64,000 nucleotides of DNA from Amblyornis subalaris (taxonomy: Eukaryota > Chordata > Aves > Passeriformes > Ptilonorhynchidae): positions 12,124,181 to 12,188,180 of the forward strand of contig JACAXG010000012.1 of assembly GCA_018881555.1 (NCBI GenBank), written 5' to 3'. Both the position numbers and the translations under genes were made by a program. Shown here one piece after another: positions 49,330 to 62,200 of this stretch (positions are counted from its first letter, which is position 1; every line of letters starts with the position of its first letter). The notes under the pieces are model-generated. The model did not search any database. It saw only the letters and a program-made list of their open reading frames with translations, and was not told the DNA's origin.

Positions 49330-52300
49330 AAGGGAGATACATTTATTTTGCCCTAAAGTGGTTAGCACACAATTCAATATACTGTTGGGGGCTCCAGAGG
49401 CTTTGGGAAGCCAGGTGAAGGTCATACTATAATTGGTGCTGTGAATTGTGGGAAGGAAGCAAAGGTGAAGTTTGTAATGTTTTTTGTCAAAAATTTAGTA
49501 AAAAAAGCTACAGGTCAAAAATTAAAGGAGAGTTAGCACTCAAGTTGCAGTGTCTTGCAGAGCAGATGAAAGCATTTTTCATGAGCTGCAGTCTCCAGGA
49601 GGACTTCTTGAAAACTGGAGGAGCGTGAGACCAGCTCCTCACCCCGCTCCAGGAAGGAGCCAATGCCTGGGGACTCTCCTCACGGCTGTAAAGCAAGGTG
49701 TCTCCAGGAGCAGTCCTTTGTTTTGAAGCAACCTCCGTGAGCTGCCATGAAAAGCATGCTCTGAAAAATCCATGTGCATTTTAAAGGATTGCCAGTCAGT
49801 CCCTGCTATTCAGCAGCAGAAGCATGGTGGCTGTACAGCAATTGCCCAAGCTCTTGGCTCTGTCTCCAGCTACACTCCCAGAGTGTTGCATTTGGTATGC
49901 AAGGAAGGGCATCAGTAAATATATTCACCACTTTAGTGCATTTTAGCTTGACATATGTCCAGTAAACAGTATTTTGGGCTCTTGCAGTAAAAAAACGAAA
50001 AAAAAAATCACCTGATTATTCAGCGCTTCCTTCTGTTATGATGCTTTGGGGTCCTTCAAATCATTTTCATTATGCACTACATAATAATAAAAATCTCTAT
50101 GCAGTATGCTGATAATTCCGTGCATGGTCTCTGTGATTTCTATTTGTTTGAATAACAGAATGCTATTGAAATGCCATGCAGAAACATTGCATCACCCTGA
50201 GGGAATCAAGCTTTTCTCCTTTTACTCCTGGTGAAGATAAACATTTGAACAGTTGAAATAGGTAAAATATCCCAGGGAAGCCACTGTGCAAAGCACACAT
50301 GCTAAAGCCCTTAGTGCAGAAGCTGGGCTGCAAAGGACAAAACGGAAAAATAAATTAGATAAATAAATAAGTAACAAACACTGAATGGAAGGCACTCAAA
50401 ATAAGCCGTACTTTTCTTCTCTTGTGATCTTAAAGCACAAGAGAAGCACTAGCAGGCCCAGGAAAGAAATATCGCGTGCTATTTTTGTGCTGCCATTATA
50501 AAATATGTATTGTTTATTGTTCTGCACTGCAGCTAAAGTTTTGCATCAACCTCAAAATTACAGCAAAATTTGTTTTGAAGGAGACATGCAGCGTCTCTTA
50601 TTCTTTAAGCCTCTTAATGATGTTCTTAAGAGTGCAGTGATAGGATTTCAATCTCCTGGCAAGCACAGACAGGTTGTAGGGTATGATTCATAGAAAGTGT
50701 AAAATATTGTGTGCCAGTGTGCATTATGAATATATTTTATGTATATGTATGTCAGCATACCTGATGTTCAGTGCATGCCAAACCAGGCAGTTTTGTCTCC
50801 TGGCTGGAAGCATCATTGGGTGCCACCCTCTTGAGCTGTGCCCTATGTACTGCAGAGACCACTGTGGGGTACCTGAGTTTGGCCAGATTACCAAAAGTCC
50901 CTGTCGACTCTGTATTGAAGGTGCCAGGGCTTTGCACTGAAACTTGCCTTTCTGAGAAATGGGTACAATAGTACCAGGCCATTGCTGCTGTAGGGCTGTC
51001 TGAGATCACTGTAAAGCTTAATGGTGTGCTTGGAGACAGACTGAGGGTCAGAGGCAGAAGCTTGTATTTATGTGGTCCTTTTGACACTGATGTTGAAACG
51101 AAGGTGTGTCCAAGCCTGCTGGAGCAATCCAGTTTAGCTGCCTATGTGTGCAGGTGGCTCTGAGAATGGGTGATGTGCCAAGGTAGGCACAGAGGTGACC
51201 TGTCACTGCTCCCCAGCAAAGGCGTATTGCAGGCAGCGTGTTTTAACAAGGAGTGAGCAGGAGTGAGGTCTGAGCAGCCCAGCTGAGCTCCCAGAGGTTC
51301 CCCTTGCCAGTCCCTGCCTAGAGCTAGTTCAAGTGTCTCTGCATGGTGTTGTGTTGAGACATTAAACACGCCCAAAGCTGCCTGGGTAAGTGAGTGCTCC
51401 CACCAGCCTCCTGACACACGGCTGAACCGCGCTTCAATGCGTGTTCCAGTGTCGAGGCGTAATGTTAAGCCTGGCTTCATTTCAGCTTGCCTGCTGGTAA
51501 TGTCAACAAAGATGCCCTGTGCACCAGAAAAAAAAACCTTGCAGGAATCCAAATGATAGAGAAGGCATTTGGGACTGATGGCCAGGCTCTTTATGCAGGC
51601 ATATACTGCCAGGTTTGCTTTAAATGGGCATTTAATGTCCTACTCGGAGGGGCAGGGGACTTAGAGAGGACTATGATGACATCCAGAAATTTGAGTTTCA
51701 GATCACCATTTTCTAGTCAGAGCAGAGGAAGATAAGAAATGTCTCTGGTGGAAATATCATAAATGTACAACAACAGTGTTTTTATTTATACACTGCTTTG
51801 TGGCAAAGGAAAGGCTTTGGGCTTTTTTATGCTGCAAAATGTTGTTGGTTTTTTTATTGCTTCTTTTATTTTTTTGCCTGGAGAAAATATATAATGTTTA
51901 AAATTATTGCAGAATGGAACTTCACTTTCCCTGTAAAATAGTGCTCTCTGAGACATGGTGGGATCTCACACTTGACCAAATTAGCATATGCGCTCAAATA
52001 TCAGAGCTCTGACTAGTAAAAATAACACAGGATTTGCATTTTCACATTTTTAGCTCTTGCTTCCGTGTCTCTTTGGTTTTATGCCTTTTTTCTTGACTGA
52101 CAATTCTCTTTGTGGCAGATTTATTGCTGTTCTGCTGTTTGGACCCTGTAATCAACTAGACACTTGGCTGAAGATGTTAGTCATTTCATTAAGTACTTTT
52201 TTTTTCAGATATCTCAGACACAATTTTCTGTTGCTCTGGTTCCAAAAAGCAAATGACCCGTGGCCAGCAAAGTCTGAATATGAATCTTTAATAAACAGAG

Positions 52301-55300
52301 GTAGTACCAACAATGCTCTCAGGTTTCCACACAGCAGAGGGCTAATCAAAAGATGCTGAATGGGGAAGAACTGCCATTGCCATGTCGCTCTGATAGAAAT
52401 GTGCCTGCATCTGTTCCCAGTGAAACCACTCTTTTGGAAGCATTGTCTCATTTATCCTCCTTGCTTCCCATCAGAGCTACACAGGAAACCTTCCTCGTGC
52501 TATGTGCAGATATTGCATAGTAATTTTTTTTAATTATTTTTCAGTAATACATTGCTGGAAACAAAGACTGAATAGTTGTCTTAGGAGTAAAGATAAAGCA
52601 TGGAGTGTGGTTCTTTTTGTCATCACTGTGTCACTAATGATTACACTCTNTTCATGAACTAAGGAAATAGAATTATAGCATTTCCCTACCCTTCATGGGC
52701 AAAGAACCATTCTCTCATTTTATTGAGACTCCTCCTTAAAACGCAGTTCCTCCTTCCAGGGAGAGTCCTTCACAGCCATGAATCCTCTCTTCAGTATCTT
52801 GCTCTCTGCAGGCAAAGGTATTCTCTGTGCCCAGAAAACAATACCGTATGTTATTTGCAGAAGCGTGGGGAGTTAGGAGACTGTGCACTCACCCGTGTCT
52901 GGTTTATTGACCCCATTAATTTTTATGGAGGCTGATTCAAGAGAAAGCCAAGTTGGCTGCTCCAGCTTGGCCAAGCAGCCTGGTCCAGCACACCACCATC
53001 ACTGCTGAGACAGAGACCAGACTGAGGACCGGGCAGTGTTTTTTCATAGTCAGGATCTGGGCTGGAAAGGAGTTCTTTGTGCTTTTCTCTCATTTCCCTG
53101 GGAAGGGTAGAAGCACATTAAACAGTGAAATAGTGACAGTCACTCCCAAAATGCCCGTGGCTTCCCTCGTGCTGTTGAGTGCCCTCTTTGCAGTTCCTGC
53201 CTTGATAGAAGCTCATAGACCAGAGTGCAGCGACATGCACCCCACAAGTCAGTAGAGAGGCACAAGGAGGTGCCTGTCAGCATCCCACCTGCCTCAGGCT
53301 AAGCTCAGCTCTGCCTCAGGCAGCCTCCTGGGCCTCTCCTGCATGTTTGCTGCAGAGCTGCACCTCTGCCTGCAGACACCCTCTAGTTCATCCTGGTTGT
53401 GAAGTTCTCATGACAGGGTCCAGCAACCTCATCAAGCAGTGCTGCAGGATGCACCATGGAGAGCTAGCCCCAAATCCCCTCAGAAGGTGCCCAGGCTTGC
53501 CCCTCGGACAGTCTTTTTAGTTTATTGTGGTTTTTTTGCTTCCATAATCACCAAAGTAACCAAAGAGATTGCTGGATGTTCAGGTCCTCCAAGATTATCA
53601 TCATATGAAATGAAATGGAATAAAATAAAGCGTATAAAAGAAAGGACATTTCTTGGAGACTATCACAATGACCTGGAAGAAAAGACATAGGAAAGTGAGC
53701 CTNGTTTAATGACTGTTTACGGTGGCAGCCCAAATTTTAATCAATTAACATATAAGCCCAATGCTTGAAAGATGCGGCNGGCCTGTGGGACAGCATTCAG
53801 TATTTCTTCCTTTCTCAGAGGAGCTGCAGGGTATCTGCTGATACCTTGGAGGCTCTTCTTCCTCACAGATGCTTTTAAAGTTTCTGACTGCAGAAGGCAT
53901 AGTTAAACCTTACACGTGTATTTGTGTATGCTTTTGGGTACAGTTTCATCCTGTGACCCTGTAGGAGACCCTTCTCACAGTGTCTTGAGCCCGAGGAACA
54001 CTCAGTCAGACTTTCTATTGCCAAGCTTTCTTCAGTGCTACACTTAGGAACACAGAATCCAAATAGATTTATTGATATAACTATAATCAGAAGTCGTAGG
54101 CAGGATGATAAAATGGTCAAATGATCAAATTACTTAAAATTAGAGGCATACTCAAGTGCCTCAGGGACCAGGAAGCTGCAGGCAGCCAGCCAGCCCGTTG
54201 GCCAAACACATGGCAGTGGGTTGGGTGCTGCCACCCCATGCAGGCAGGGGACCTGGGGGCAGCCCCAGGTCCAGGACAGCCAAAAGAGATGAGGCCACTC
54301 CTCTTTTGTCACTTCTGGAATAATGAGATGATGGGGCAGAGCCTGGACATGGCCAGGTTGTAGGTTGAGTGTGAGAGGCGAAGCATCAGCACTAGGTGCT
54401 AGCTGGGAGCAGGATTTCTGGGCTTGATGAGTGTTGAGGTGAGGCTCTCTCTGGGGCTGAGGGCTTCTGTGTCCCACAAGAGCTGAAGTCTTGAACACCA
54501 TTAGGACTGTCACCTGACACACACCCTGGGGCCAAGCAGGGTTGTCACAGTTTGGTTCTGCTTGTTTAATAGGAGACAGTCCCACTCCTGCATTTTATAA
54601 TGCTTCAAGAAGTGAAGGCACTTTTACAGGATTTAATTCAATCAAGTGCATTAAATGCCATTCATTTTGTGTTTATTACCTCACTGGCGGATCCCACTTC
54701 AGGCTGAGGTGTGCTTTATGGCTGCCTGTGCCCAGGCACACACGTTTGGAGTACATGCCCCACCTCCTTTCCGGCAATTTGCCCTTCTGGAATTTGGGGG
54801 CATGGTCAAAATAGCATACTGTGTCTTCCTCCAGTTTGAAAAAATGTGTTTGAATACCATCATTTTCCCTGATAAGAAGAGCACTATAAATTAAAAAGAG
54901 TCAGCAACAGAGGCACATTAATCTTCCTGAAGCAATCCTACCTTTCCCATTTCCTGACATATATTTGATGTTGGCTTAATTGTGCAGTCTTAAAGTAGGA
55001 TTTGAGCATATAAGTGCAAAAGCCGTAATAAACTGCAGATGCAAGCTAGAAGTTGTCTGCTGAAAACTGTGCAAGGAGTGGGTGACGCACAGATCCTGCA
55101 GCAAGGACAGCAGGGTGACAAGTTTGGTGTTTTTTCACCATCCATTTAGTCAGCCCTGAAAATCAGGCTTCACACAGGAGATCCTATAAGGCTGGAGCAT
55201 ATGGTGTCATCCCAGGGTTGTCCCTTTCTACTCTCCCTGGCACACAAGCAGTCTGACACGAGCACAAGCAGCACACGGTTCGTGGTGCTCGTGTGGTGCG

Positions 55301-57920
55301 TCCTCTTCGTGCGGCTACTGCAGAGCTTTGCTTGGAAAGAAAGGCTGGTCTCACATTAAAGATTTTAGAATGGGGTTCAGAAAAATCTTGGTTCTCACTT
55401 TTGCTGAAAGAGGTCAGGAAAGTAATTTTGGACCTTTGTGTTTTGGAAGATATCAATAGATGCAAATAAAAGCCTGGTGGGCTCTGAAAGGGTCTTTGAA
55501 ACCAGTGAGAGAAAGGTCTCTGAGATACCAAAAATCCCACACAAAGTGTTTGCGTGCATGTTTAAGCATTTAAACACCTTTAAAAATANGTCTCTAAAGT
55601 GTCTAACTCTGAGCATAGGTTCCTGTGTCCCCTAGGCATTTTTGAAATTGCATCCAAAGTTGCTTAGATTTCCCCTAAAGAGCACCCTTTTGTTGTAATT
55701 TTCCTGTTGACTTAATTTTCTCTTGACTTGAAACATAATATATATTAACCTTCACTCATTTTTTGGTAGCAAAATGTAAAGAAGTGAAGCTGTTTCTTAG
55801 CTGGTGTATTAGAAAAAAAAGGAGCATATGGCTGATTGTGTCCCATCTGAAATGCAAATGGTGGAGCTACGTGGAAAGAATTGCTATTACTTGAGCACTA
55901 AATGTTTCCTAATGAAGTGAGTTTGACTAAGGTGGGAAGCTGGAAATGGCTGCAGGAAGAAATGACGATGGTTAATATTTCAGTGGAGCAGAACATTCTT
56001 GTTCTGCTGATAAGGAGATTCTTAGGAAATTCACTGGATTTTTTTTCTTATATTCTGTATGTTTATCAGTGTGGGGAAATTGCTACACACAGGGAGCTAG
56101 ACGCTTTTCTTGGAGTTATGAAATCATGTAATTTAATTTATAACCAGGGCTTTTCACTGTTGGCCTCTTTTTGTACTTAAGTTTTCTGTACTTTTTGAAC
56201 ATTTGGGGTAAATAGACCCACTCAAAAAGTCTAAAAGAAGACCACTACTGGTTCCACTGAATTTTGTCACCCTGGGCACTTTCCTGGAGGCCAGAGGCCA
56301 AACAGGGTGATGGAGGGATCTGACCCACACTCTCTAATTTTCTTCTTCTTCTTTCCACCGAAGTTTTTCTCGTGTGTATCCCTCTACACTTCCAGTAGTC
56401 AGAGGTGTCCAGACATCTGCTGCGAATGGGAGGTGGACTGACTTTTAAACACTTTCTTAAATCAAGCAGTGAGGCTAGAGGCTTGACATTTCCATTACTT
56501 AACTTTCCGAAGGGAGAGCTGTGGAGCTGGCGCTGTGAGGTTCAGCACAACCAGTGGGCTGGAGATAGAGCATCAATCGCATTACTTTGCCTTAATGTCA
56601 GGAGGAGCCGGGAAGGGTTGAGATAGCAGCATGTGCACAATTACGTGCTCAGAAGAGCTAGAGCAGCTGCCAGGTTAGACCTCTGGCTTTGTCCCCGAGC
56701 AAGATCACGTTGAGTTTGCTGAGGCTGAGCTGTCTGTTACACGGCACAGTTGGGGAACAGAAGATTAGCATGCCTTTCCCTTGCCGACACCCAAGGGTGT
56801 CTGACATTGCTAATGATAATGAAATAGGAGAAACCTAAAGAAAAAAGTCTGCAGCCTGCTGTTGGTGGAAATAATTAGGTTTCTCCATCTTAGAAGCAAT
56901 GGCGAGGCTTGCTGGGATCAGGACGTGTCCATGTTAGTTAGTTCAGATCCAGAGCAGACTTTTGAAGTGAATCTCTCCCTGTGCTTTGGTTCACGTCCGA
57001 GGGCAGCCCAGGAGCTCACAAGCTGGGTTGTGGTGTCTCTGGAGATGCCTCTAAGCAATCTGAGGATGGGGCCAGCACTGCCCTGCCTGGATTTGCCCTT
57101 GCTGTGTTCTTGGATACGGGAGTCTCCACCTCGCACAGAGCACGTCACCACATCAGCAGTGGGTGCTGACCTTTCTGGGTAACACCTGAGTAAGGCTTCT
57201 TGACTGCTGAGTTATTCAAGTGCTTCAGAAAGTGCTTGTGCACAAAGTCTTTCCTAAGTTTTAATACTGCTTAATTCTCCTGGTTTTAGTGCTGAGCAGC
57301 CTCACTGAATCCAGGATCTGGGGAGATCCCACCATCCTGAGGCACAGAGAGAATACAGTCGCATCCCTGCCTCAGTCTCGGTCCTGGCAGGTGGTTTTAT
57401 CTCAGTACGGTGAAGTGAGGCTTCAGTATCACATCTTTTATTATGATCAGGGTGCCTGTAGGTGCTGTAATTATTTTTCATAATTAAATCATGAATCAAT
57501 ATAAACCCACATTTATATGGTGTTACATACGATGGACAGCCCCTGAACGGAGGTGAATTTTGTGACTCCTTTAATTTGCAGGAGGGCTCAGCGGCTNGCT
57601 TTATCTGCATATCTGCTTGGGTGTTCTTTGGTTTATGAGAGATTACAGGTGGTAATGCTGTGGCACAGATTTCCATGTGTAACACACTTCTTTTATCTTT
57701 CCTTTTGCTTGCTTTTATGTGCCTCTTCCCTCTCCCCACATCTCATTTACATCAAGAAATACAAATGACCTCTTGACAGAACTTTCCACTTTCATTNTGT
57801 TGATTTGCATTGTGCAGTCAGGATAATACAAGCACTTATATTTCTGAGATGTATTTATGATGTCATGAAAAAGCTTTCTCTTATTAGNCTCCTCTTTCTT
57901 CTCTTTCTGTATCTTTTCAG

Positions 57921-58069
57921 GTGTGTGTGCAACATTGACTGTTCTCAAACAAACTTCAATCCTCTTTGTGCTTCCGATGGGAAATCTTATGATAATGCAT
58001 GTCAAATCAAAGAGGCATCATGCCAGAAACAGGAGAAAATTGAAGTCATGTCTTTGGGTCGATGTCAAG
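57921..58069 (+). CDS. TMEFF2: TMEFF2 exon: Kazal part of second follistatin-like module (partial CDS)
   Basis: This 149-nt exon supplies the last base of the split Trp codon, 49 full codons, and the first base of an Asp codon (phase-1 donor). The translation starts CVCNIDCSQTNFNPLC and continues through ASDGKSYDNAC to GRCQ. It carries seven cysteines in the order C-V-C-x3-C-x8-C-x10-C-x6-C-x14-C. The P-L-C-A-S-D-G-x-x-Y-x-N-x-C core is the classic Kazal signature. With the three cysteines of the preceding exon this gives the ten of a follistatin module. Kazal folds in this family serve protein binding; protease inhibition is not established for TMEFF2. The acceptor is TTTTCAG at 57914-57920 and the donor is GTAACT at 58070. 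The sequence is essentially the TMEFF2 sequence known from other vertebrates, with no frameshift or lost cysteine. Confidence 0.97.
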
Positions 58070-59186
58070 GTAACTTTCACAACAAAACTCATTTCAAAGA
58101 ATGTTTTCAATTTTTGTTCGGGGACCAAAAAAAAAAAAAAAGAACCAGGACTGGCTTCTTATTTGGCAATTGTTACATTTCCCTTAGACTGTTGCAGTTT
58201 ATATTGTAGAGCACAGGCTGTGGGAAGGGGCAGAGCCCTCCATGGTGCAGATGCCAGCAAGGCGTGAGGAGCGCCCCACTCCTAACCCTGCCCATGGCCT
58301 GCAGGAGAACTGCCCAGCCCTGCACTGGTTTCAACATCGGTCACCAGTAGCTTGCCCAGAGCTCTGTCTTCCAGGCAGGAGTTGGAGCAGGACAGCAGGA
58401 ATGCCCCTCAGATACATCTTGCCACCCAGTATGGATTCTCTGGTGCTCCCTTGACTGGAGCAGCATGAAGCAGTCTCGGAAGACTCTCCAAAGATGTGCT
58501 CCCAAACACAGTCCTTAGGCTGGTTCCTCNAGTGACCTGTGCTGGGCCCTGAGATACCGGAGTGCCTGGAAGGAAGTTTTCCAACAGTGGCTCAAGGCTG
58601 TCTCTGTTTCTCCACAAATACCATGCTTCTCTGTGTCCAGCTCTTGGGCTTCTACATCACCTATAACGCTTGAGTTGACTTTAAAAGCCCTGTTTTGCTC
58701 CAAAATAAAAATGAGGAGAATTTGCCTTTAAATAGCTCCTGTAAATAAAGTGTCTACTGAGGTTCAGATTTTAATAGCTTTTTTCCTTAGCTTCTGACCT
58801 ATAAATCCTCAGTACATCTGCTTACAAGGCCATACTGTACAGGTGTGTTAAACACATTCCAGTTTATTCCTGTCTCTTTAAAGTTAACTACCCTAAGTGG
58901 CAGTTCATTTCAGGGTACATATTAAAACTCCCCAATTACTTCAAGTAGAGCAGAAATGACAACTCCTGCTTCAGACTGATATATTTATCCCAGCTGCAAT
59001 CTGTTATCCCATATTGTTAGAAAAAAGATCCTACTGTTTTCACCTGGCAGGCCCAGGAGAGCCTTGCAGCCAGCAGCAATGCTGTGTGTGCAAGAGAANT
59101 TAGCTTTGCCTGGGCACTGCAGCTGGGCCATGGGCTGTATGGAGTCCAGGCTCCCCAGGCAACTCAACACATTTCTTTTCACACAG
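58070..59186 (+). other. TMEFF2: TMEFF2 short intron (1,117 bp)
   Basis: This phase-1 intron lies between the Kazal exon and the linker exon. The donor is GTAACT at 58070. The acceptor CTTTTCACACAG ends at 59186. An A15 run at 58127-58141 sits 58 bp after the donor, and two single N bases occur at 58530 and 59099. No open frame in it resembles a known protein and I see no repeat family I can name. It is strikingly short next to the flanking introns of about 20 kb and at least 37.8 kb. Confidence 0.9.
58127..58141 (+). repeat. Homopolymer A15
   Basis: Fifteen A lie in the short intron, 58 bp after the donor of the Kazal exon. No retroposed body precedes the run, so I read it as a simple homopolymer and not a retroposon tail. 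Confidence 0.85.
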
Positions 59187-59246
59187 ATAATACTACAACA
59201 ACTACAAAATCGGAAGATGGGCATTATGCAAGAACAGATTATGCAG
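59187..59246 (+). CDS. TMEFF2: TMEFF2 exon: threonine-rich juxtamodule linker (partial CDS)
   Basis: This 60-nt exon supplies two bases of a split Asp codon, 19 full codons and the first base of the next codon. It encodes (D)NTTTTTKSEDGHYARTDYA. The segment follows the second follistatin module in TMEFF2 and precedes the region leading to the EGF-like domain. It has an N-linked glycosylation sequon (N-T-T) and a five-threonine run that could carry O-glycans; both are inferences from sequence. The acceptor is CACACAG ending at 59186 and the donor is GTACGG at 59247. Both borders are phase 1, so the exon can be included or skipped without changing the downstream frame. The next exon, expected to encode the approach to the EGF-like domain, was not found before 64000. 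Confidence 0.94.
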
Positions 59247-62200
59247 GTACGGCTCCTATTCTGTGAGAATCACAATTCACAGGGTCTGTGTAAGTCTCTT
59301 TTCTCCTCCATTTGCTAAGGTGAAGTGTCCTCATCTTCTAGTATGGTTTTCTTGGTTTACTGTAAGAAAACATTGTCATTACATTACTCTTTCTTTTGCT
59401 ACAAACCCTTCGTAATAAATGGGCTGCTTCCATATTTGTCAATGTATAAATACTGTGGCCATNAAACACCTGTTCTGACAGTGGAAATAAGTAAAGTAAA
59501 TTATTTGCCAGAATTAGCAGACGTTATTGAAAATTATTGAATCAGTGCACTAGAATATGCATATTTTTGTCGTGACATACAGGTTTAAGAAAGTGCAAAT
59601 CCAGCACACAGCCCAGCTGTGATATCATGAAACGTTGTTGTAATAGATATCACCTGTCGGTGTTTAACTATGAACTTAATCAGGTTCTTAAAATGTGGGG
59701 GGGGGAAAGTGATAAATGGTTTTAATTTATTTAGAAGCTACAGTAAAATATAATGGCTGAATAGCCCTATATAGCACTTGAAATTAAAAACATGTAAATA
59801 CTAGTGAGGTTTGGGAGATATTTTTTGCACCCTTTGCCTGAGAGAATCGATTTAGAAATTGAACGTGTGTGTGCGCGCACANGTGCATGCAAATATTCAC
59901 AGCTCACACGGAGAATGAAAGCCTTGGGGAAAATCTTGTGAAAATGGGTCAGGTGATGCATTCATTGCTTCAGTTTTGTGATATTTCTGTGTTCTTAAAG
60001 TGTTTGGAGAGAGTAGGTACAGATCACTGTGTTTACCTGAGCTGCATGGCCTGGGTGAAATCCAGTTCCACAGGTGTTAATATTTCTCACTGGGAGAGTC
60101 CTGTGGCAGTAGTTAATCCAGCTAATCTCCTGTATGGGCCCTTTGTGCCATCCCTGTGACGGTGGNGTACCCAGCCTAAGAAATAATTGTTCTGTTACTT
60201 AAAAACAGTGCGTGATGATTAAAACAGAGAGCTCTGAATAAATGATGTCNCAGTGAGGCAGAGCAGTGCAAGGTTGGGCGTTGCTGCAGCATGAAGCAGG
60301 GAGGGTAGAAGTTGCTATGGAAAGTAAATGCTGGGATGAATTTCCAAAAGGTCAAGGGTGAGCCACCATCCGGGTATTTCCTACTGCCAAGGAGCCCTTC
60401 CATTGGTGAAGAGAAGGACATGCAAAGAGAGAAAAGTCTTCAGTATCTTTCCTCCAGACTCTTGGTTACCCTCAGGTTTTTGTGGGAGCCAGTAGTCAGT
60501 TTTCTTAAAAGGCTGGAAGGGCTGAGGTTGTATCCTGTGATGGAAAGGAGATAGGGCCAAGTAGGCCAAAATTATTTTAAGTTGGAAATAAGGCCAAGTA
60601 ATGTTATTATGTTTAAACCTTTACCTTTCTTGCTGGAGAGCTGAGGAGAGCACTGGTTTCCCCAAGGTGAGATGAAGGCCTGAAGTCNCTTTTCAGTGTT
60701 GTGCAGCCTGTCCTACACTGCTGCTGTCTGGTGGATTTGCTTTAGGACGGCAGTGACCCACACCAGCTAGAGAGGAGACAGCATGTTTAAGCATGAAACA
60801 CCTGAGTTGTAACAAGAAGGGAGCAAAAGGTGGGTTGGGGATCAGGGAGAAGGAGGAGTTTGCTGTGGTGACAGGACAAAGCCAAAGGAAGTCAAGTCAT
60901 GTGTTACGGAGGAAGAGGAGCACAGAAGGCACTTTGAGCTCNAGTGAGCAGGAAGAAGAGAACACTCTTGTTTAGGAGAGAGATGATATTTCAGCCCACG
61001 CTCAAGAGGAGAGATGGTAAGTAGAAGAAAATTGACTGTGGCAAAGTGTTGTCAGGGCTTGGGAGTCAAGCAGGGAACTCGGGAGAAAACTGGGTTACTG
61101 GGCAGGGAGGAGGGCAGAGCTATGGCACAGAGGAGCAGGCCTGTAGTGGAGATGGTCTCCGAGTGCCAAGAGGTGAAAGAGTGTGGGAACAGATGAGAGA
61201 TGACAGAGAACCGTGGAAAGGAAAGGAGACAGGGCATCTCCCTCCCATAGAGCCGTGGGAGTGATGGCGGCATCCTGGATCAGCAGTGCAGTCCAGTTGG
61301 TACCTCTGGCACAGAAAGACACCATGATTGCACCTTAGAAAGCAGCTCCCTGAGGCTTCTCGTATGGCTCAGGCCCCACTGGGCTTCTCAGGGGTGGTGG
61401 CTGTGTCCCCTGGGTGAGTCTCACCAGGTACTATCCATTGATTTAACCTCAGCCACAGTTGCCTGCACTGGCTGATGTCTTTTTGGTGTGCACTNAAGTA
61501 TTATTCTGGCTTAAATTTTTCATTTTTACATATAGTAACAGCATGTAGGGTGAAAATTGCCAGTTCATGCAGGGCAATCCACATGCCTCCAGTGTCCACA
61601 AATGTTTGTGGCATANCCCTGTCAGGAGACCCTAGGGGAAAGGGACTGCTGTATCAAAAAGCTGCAACAACTCCAGCCTTTTGGAAATAATTGAGGAAAA
61701 GGAAGACAGCAGTATAAAACTGAGGCTCAGTGAACATTTATGCATCAGCGTTTGCCAGACAGGAAGCTCTGTGCCATCCTNGTGTTCTTTCAGCTGCGGA
61801 AACATTTGATGGTGATGGCTGTTATAAGAATGTGGTATGTGCTACTTTTTCCCCACCTTCGTGTCTCCTCAGACAGGAAATGCTGCCCTAACCATGGGAA
61901 GCTTTGTGTGAAAAAGCAACAGTTCCTGAGCCTCCNAAGCAATTTCCCTGAGCCCGTGGCTTTCCGCAGAATACCTTTGTTCTCTACCATTTAATGGCAC
62001 TAAAAATCGCCCAGACCATGAACACCGCACGCTTTTAAAAACATTGATTTGTATGGACTGACTTTCCCGGNGGAGAATATAGCAGTGGGCATAATTGATG
62101 TTGTCAATTATGCTAATGCAGCAGCGCCAAATGCTCCTTGCAGGGATTGTGGTGGCTGAGCGGTGCGGGCTTCTCCATAAACGCCCCCGCACGCCCACTG

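Larger units (their letters stand above)
37945..57920 (+). other. TMEFF2: TMEFF2 intron inside the second follistatin-like module (19,976 bp)
   Basis: This intron splits the Trp codon that joins the two parts of the follistatin module (phase 2). The donor is GTACAG at 37945. The acceptor, TCTTTCTGTATCTTTTCAG, ends at 57920 after a strong pyrimidine tract. I see no coding exon or RNA gene inside. Recognisable items are a 59-bp pyrimidine tract (40521-40579), a 39-bp tandem duplication (45696-45773), a 9-bp inverted repeat (46671-46697), a tRNA/CR1 SINE (about 48262-48392) and a G-run interrupted by an N (49314-49329). Patches near 41.75-42.45, 47.4-47.75, 53.0-53.5 and 54.15-54.55 kb are visibly GC-richer and produce overlapping chance frames on both strands. 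The remainder is unannotatable unique sequence by eye. Confidence 0.9.

Noticed and set aside
54130..54585. 151-codon minus-strand frame
   Set aside because: GC-richer patch with long frames on both strands and no recognisable protein.
61010..61025. Strong donor-like GATGGTAAGTAG that could end an extra TMEFF2 exon
   Set aside because: The upstream open frame has no similarity to TMEFF2 and no matching acceptor with correct phase was seen; an isolated GTAAGT is common by chance.
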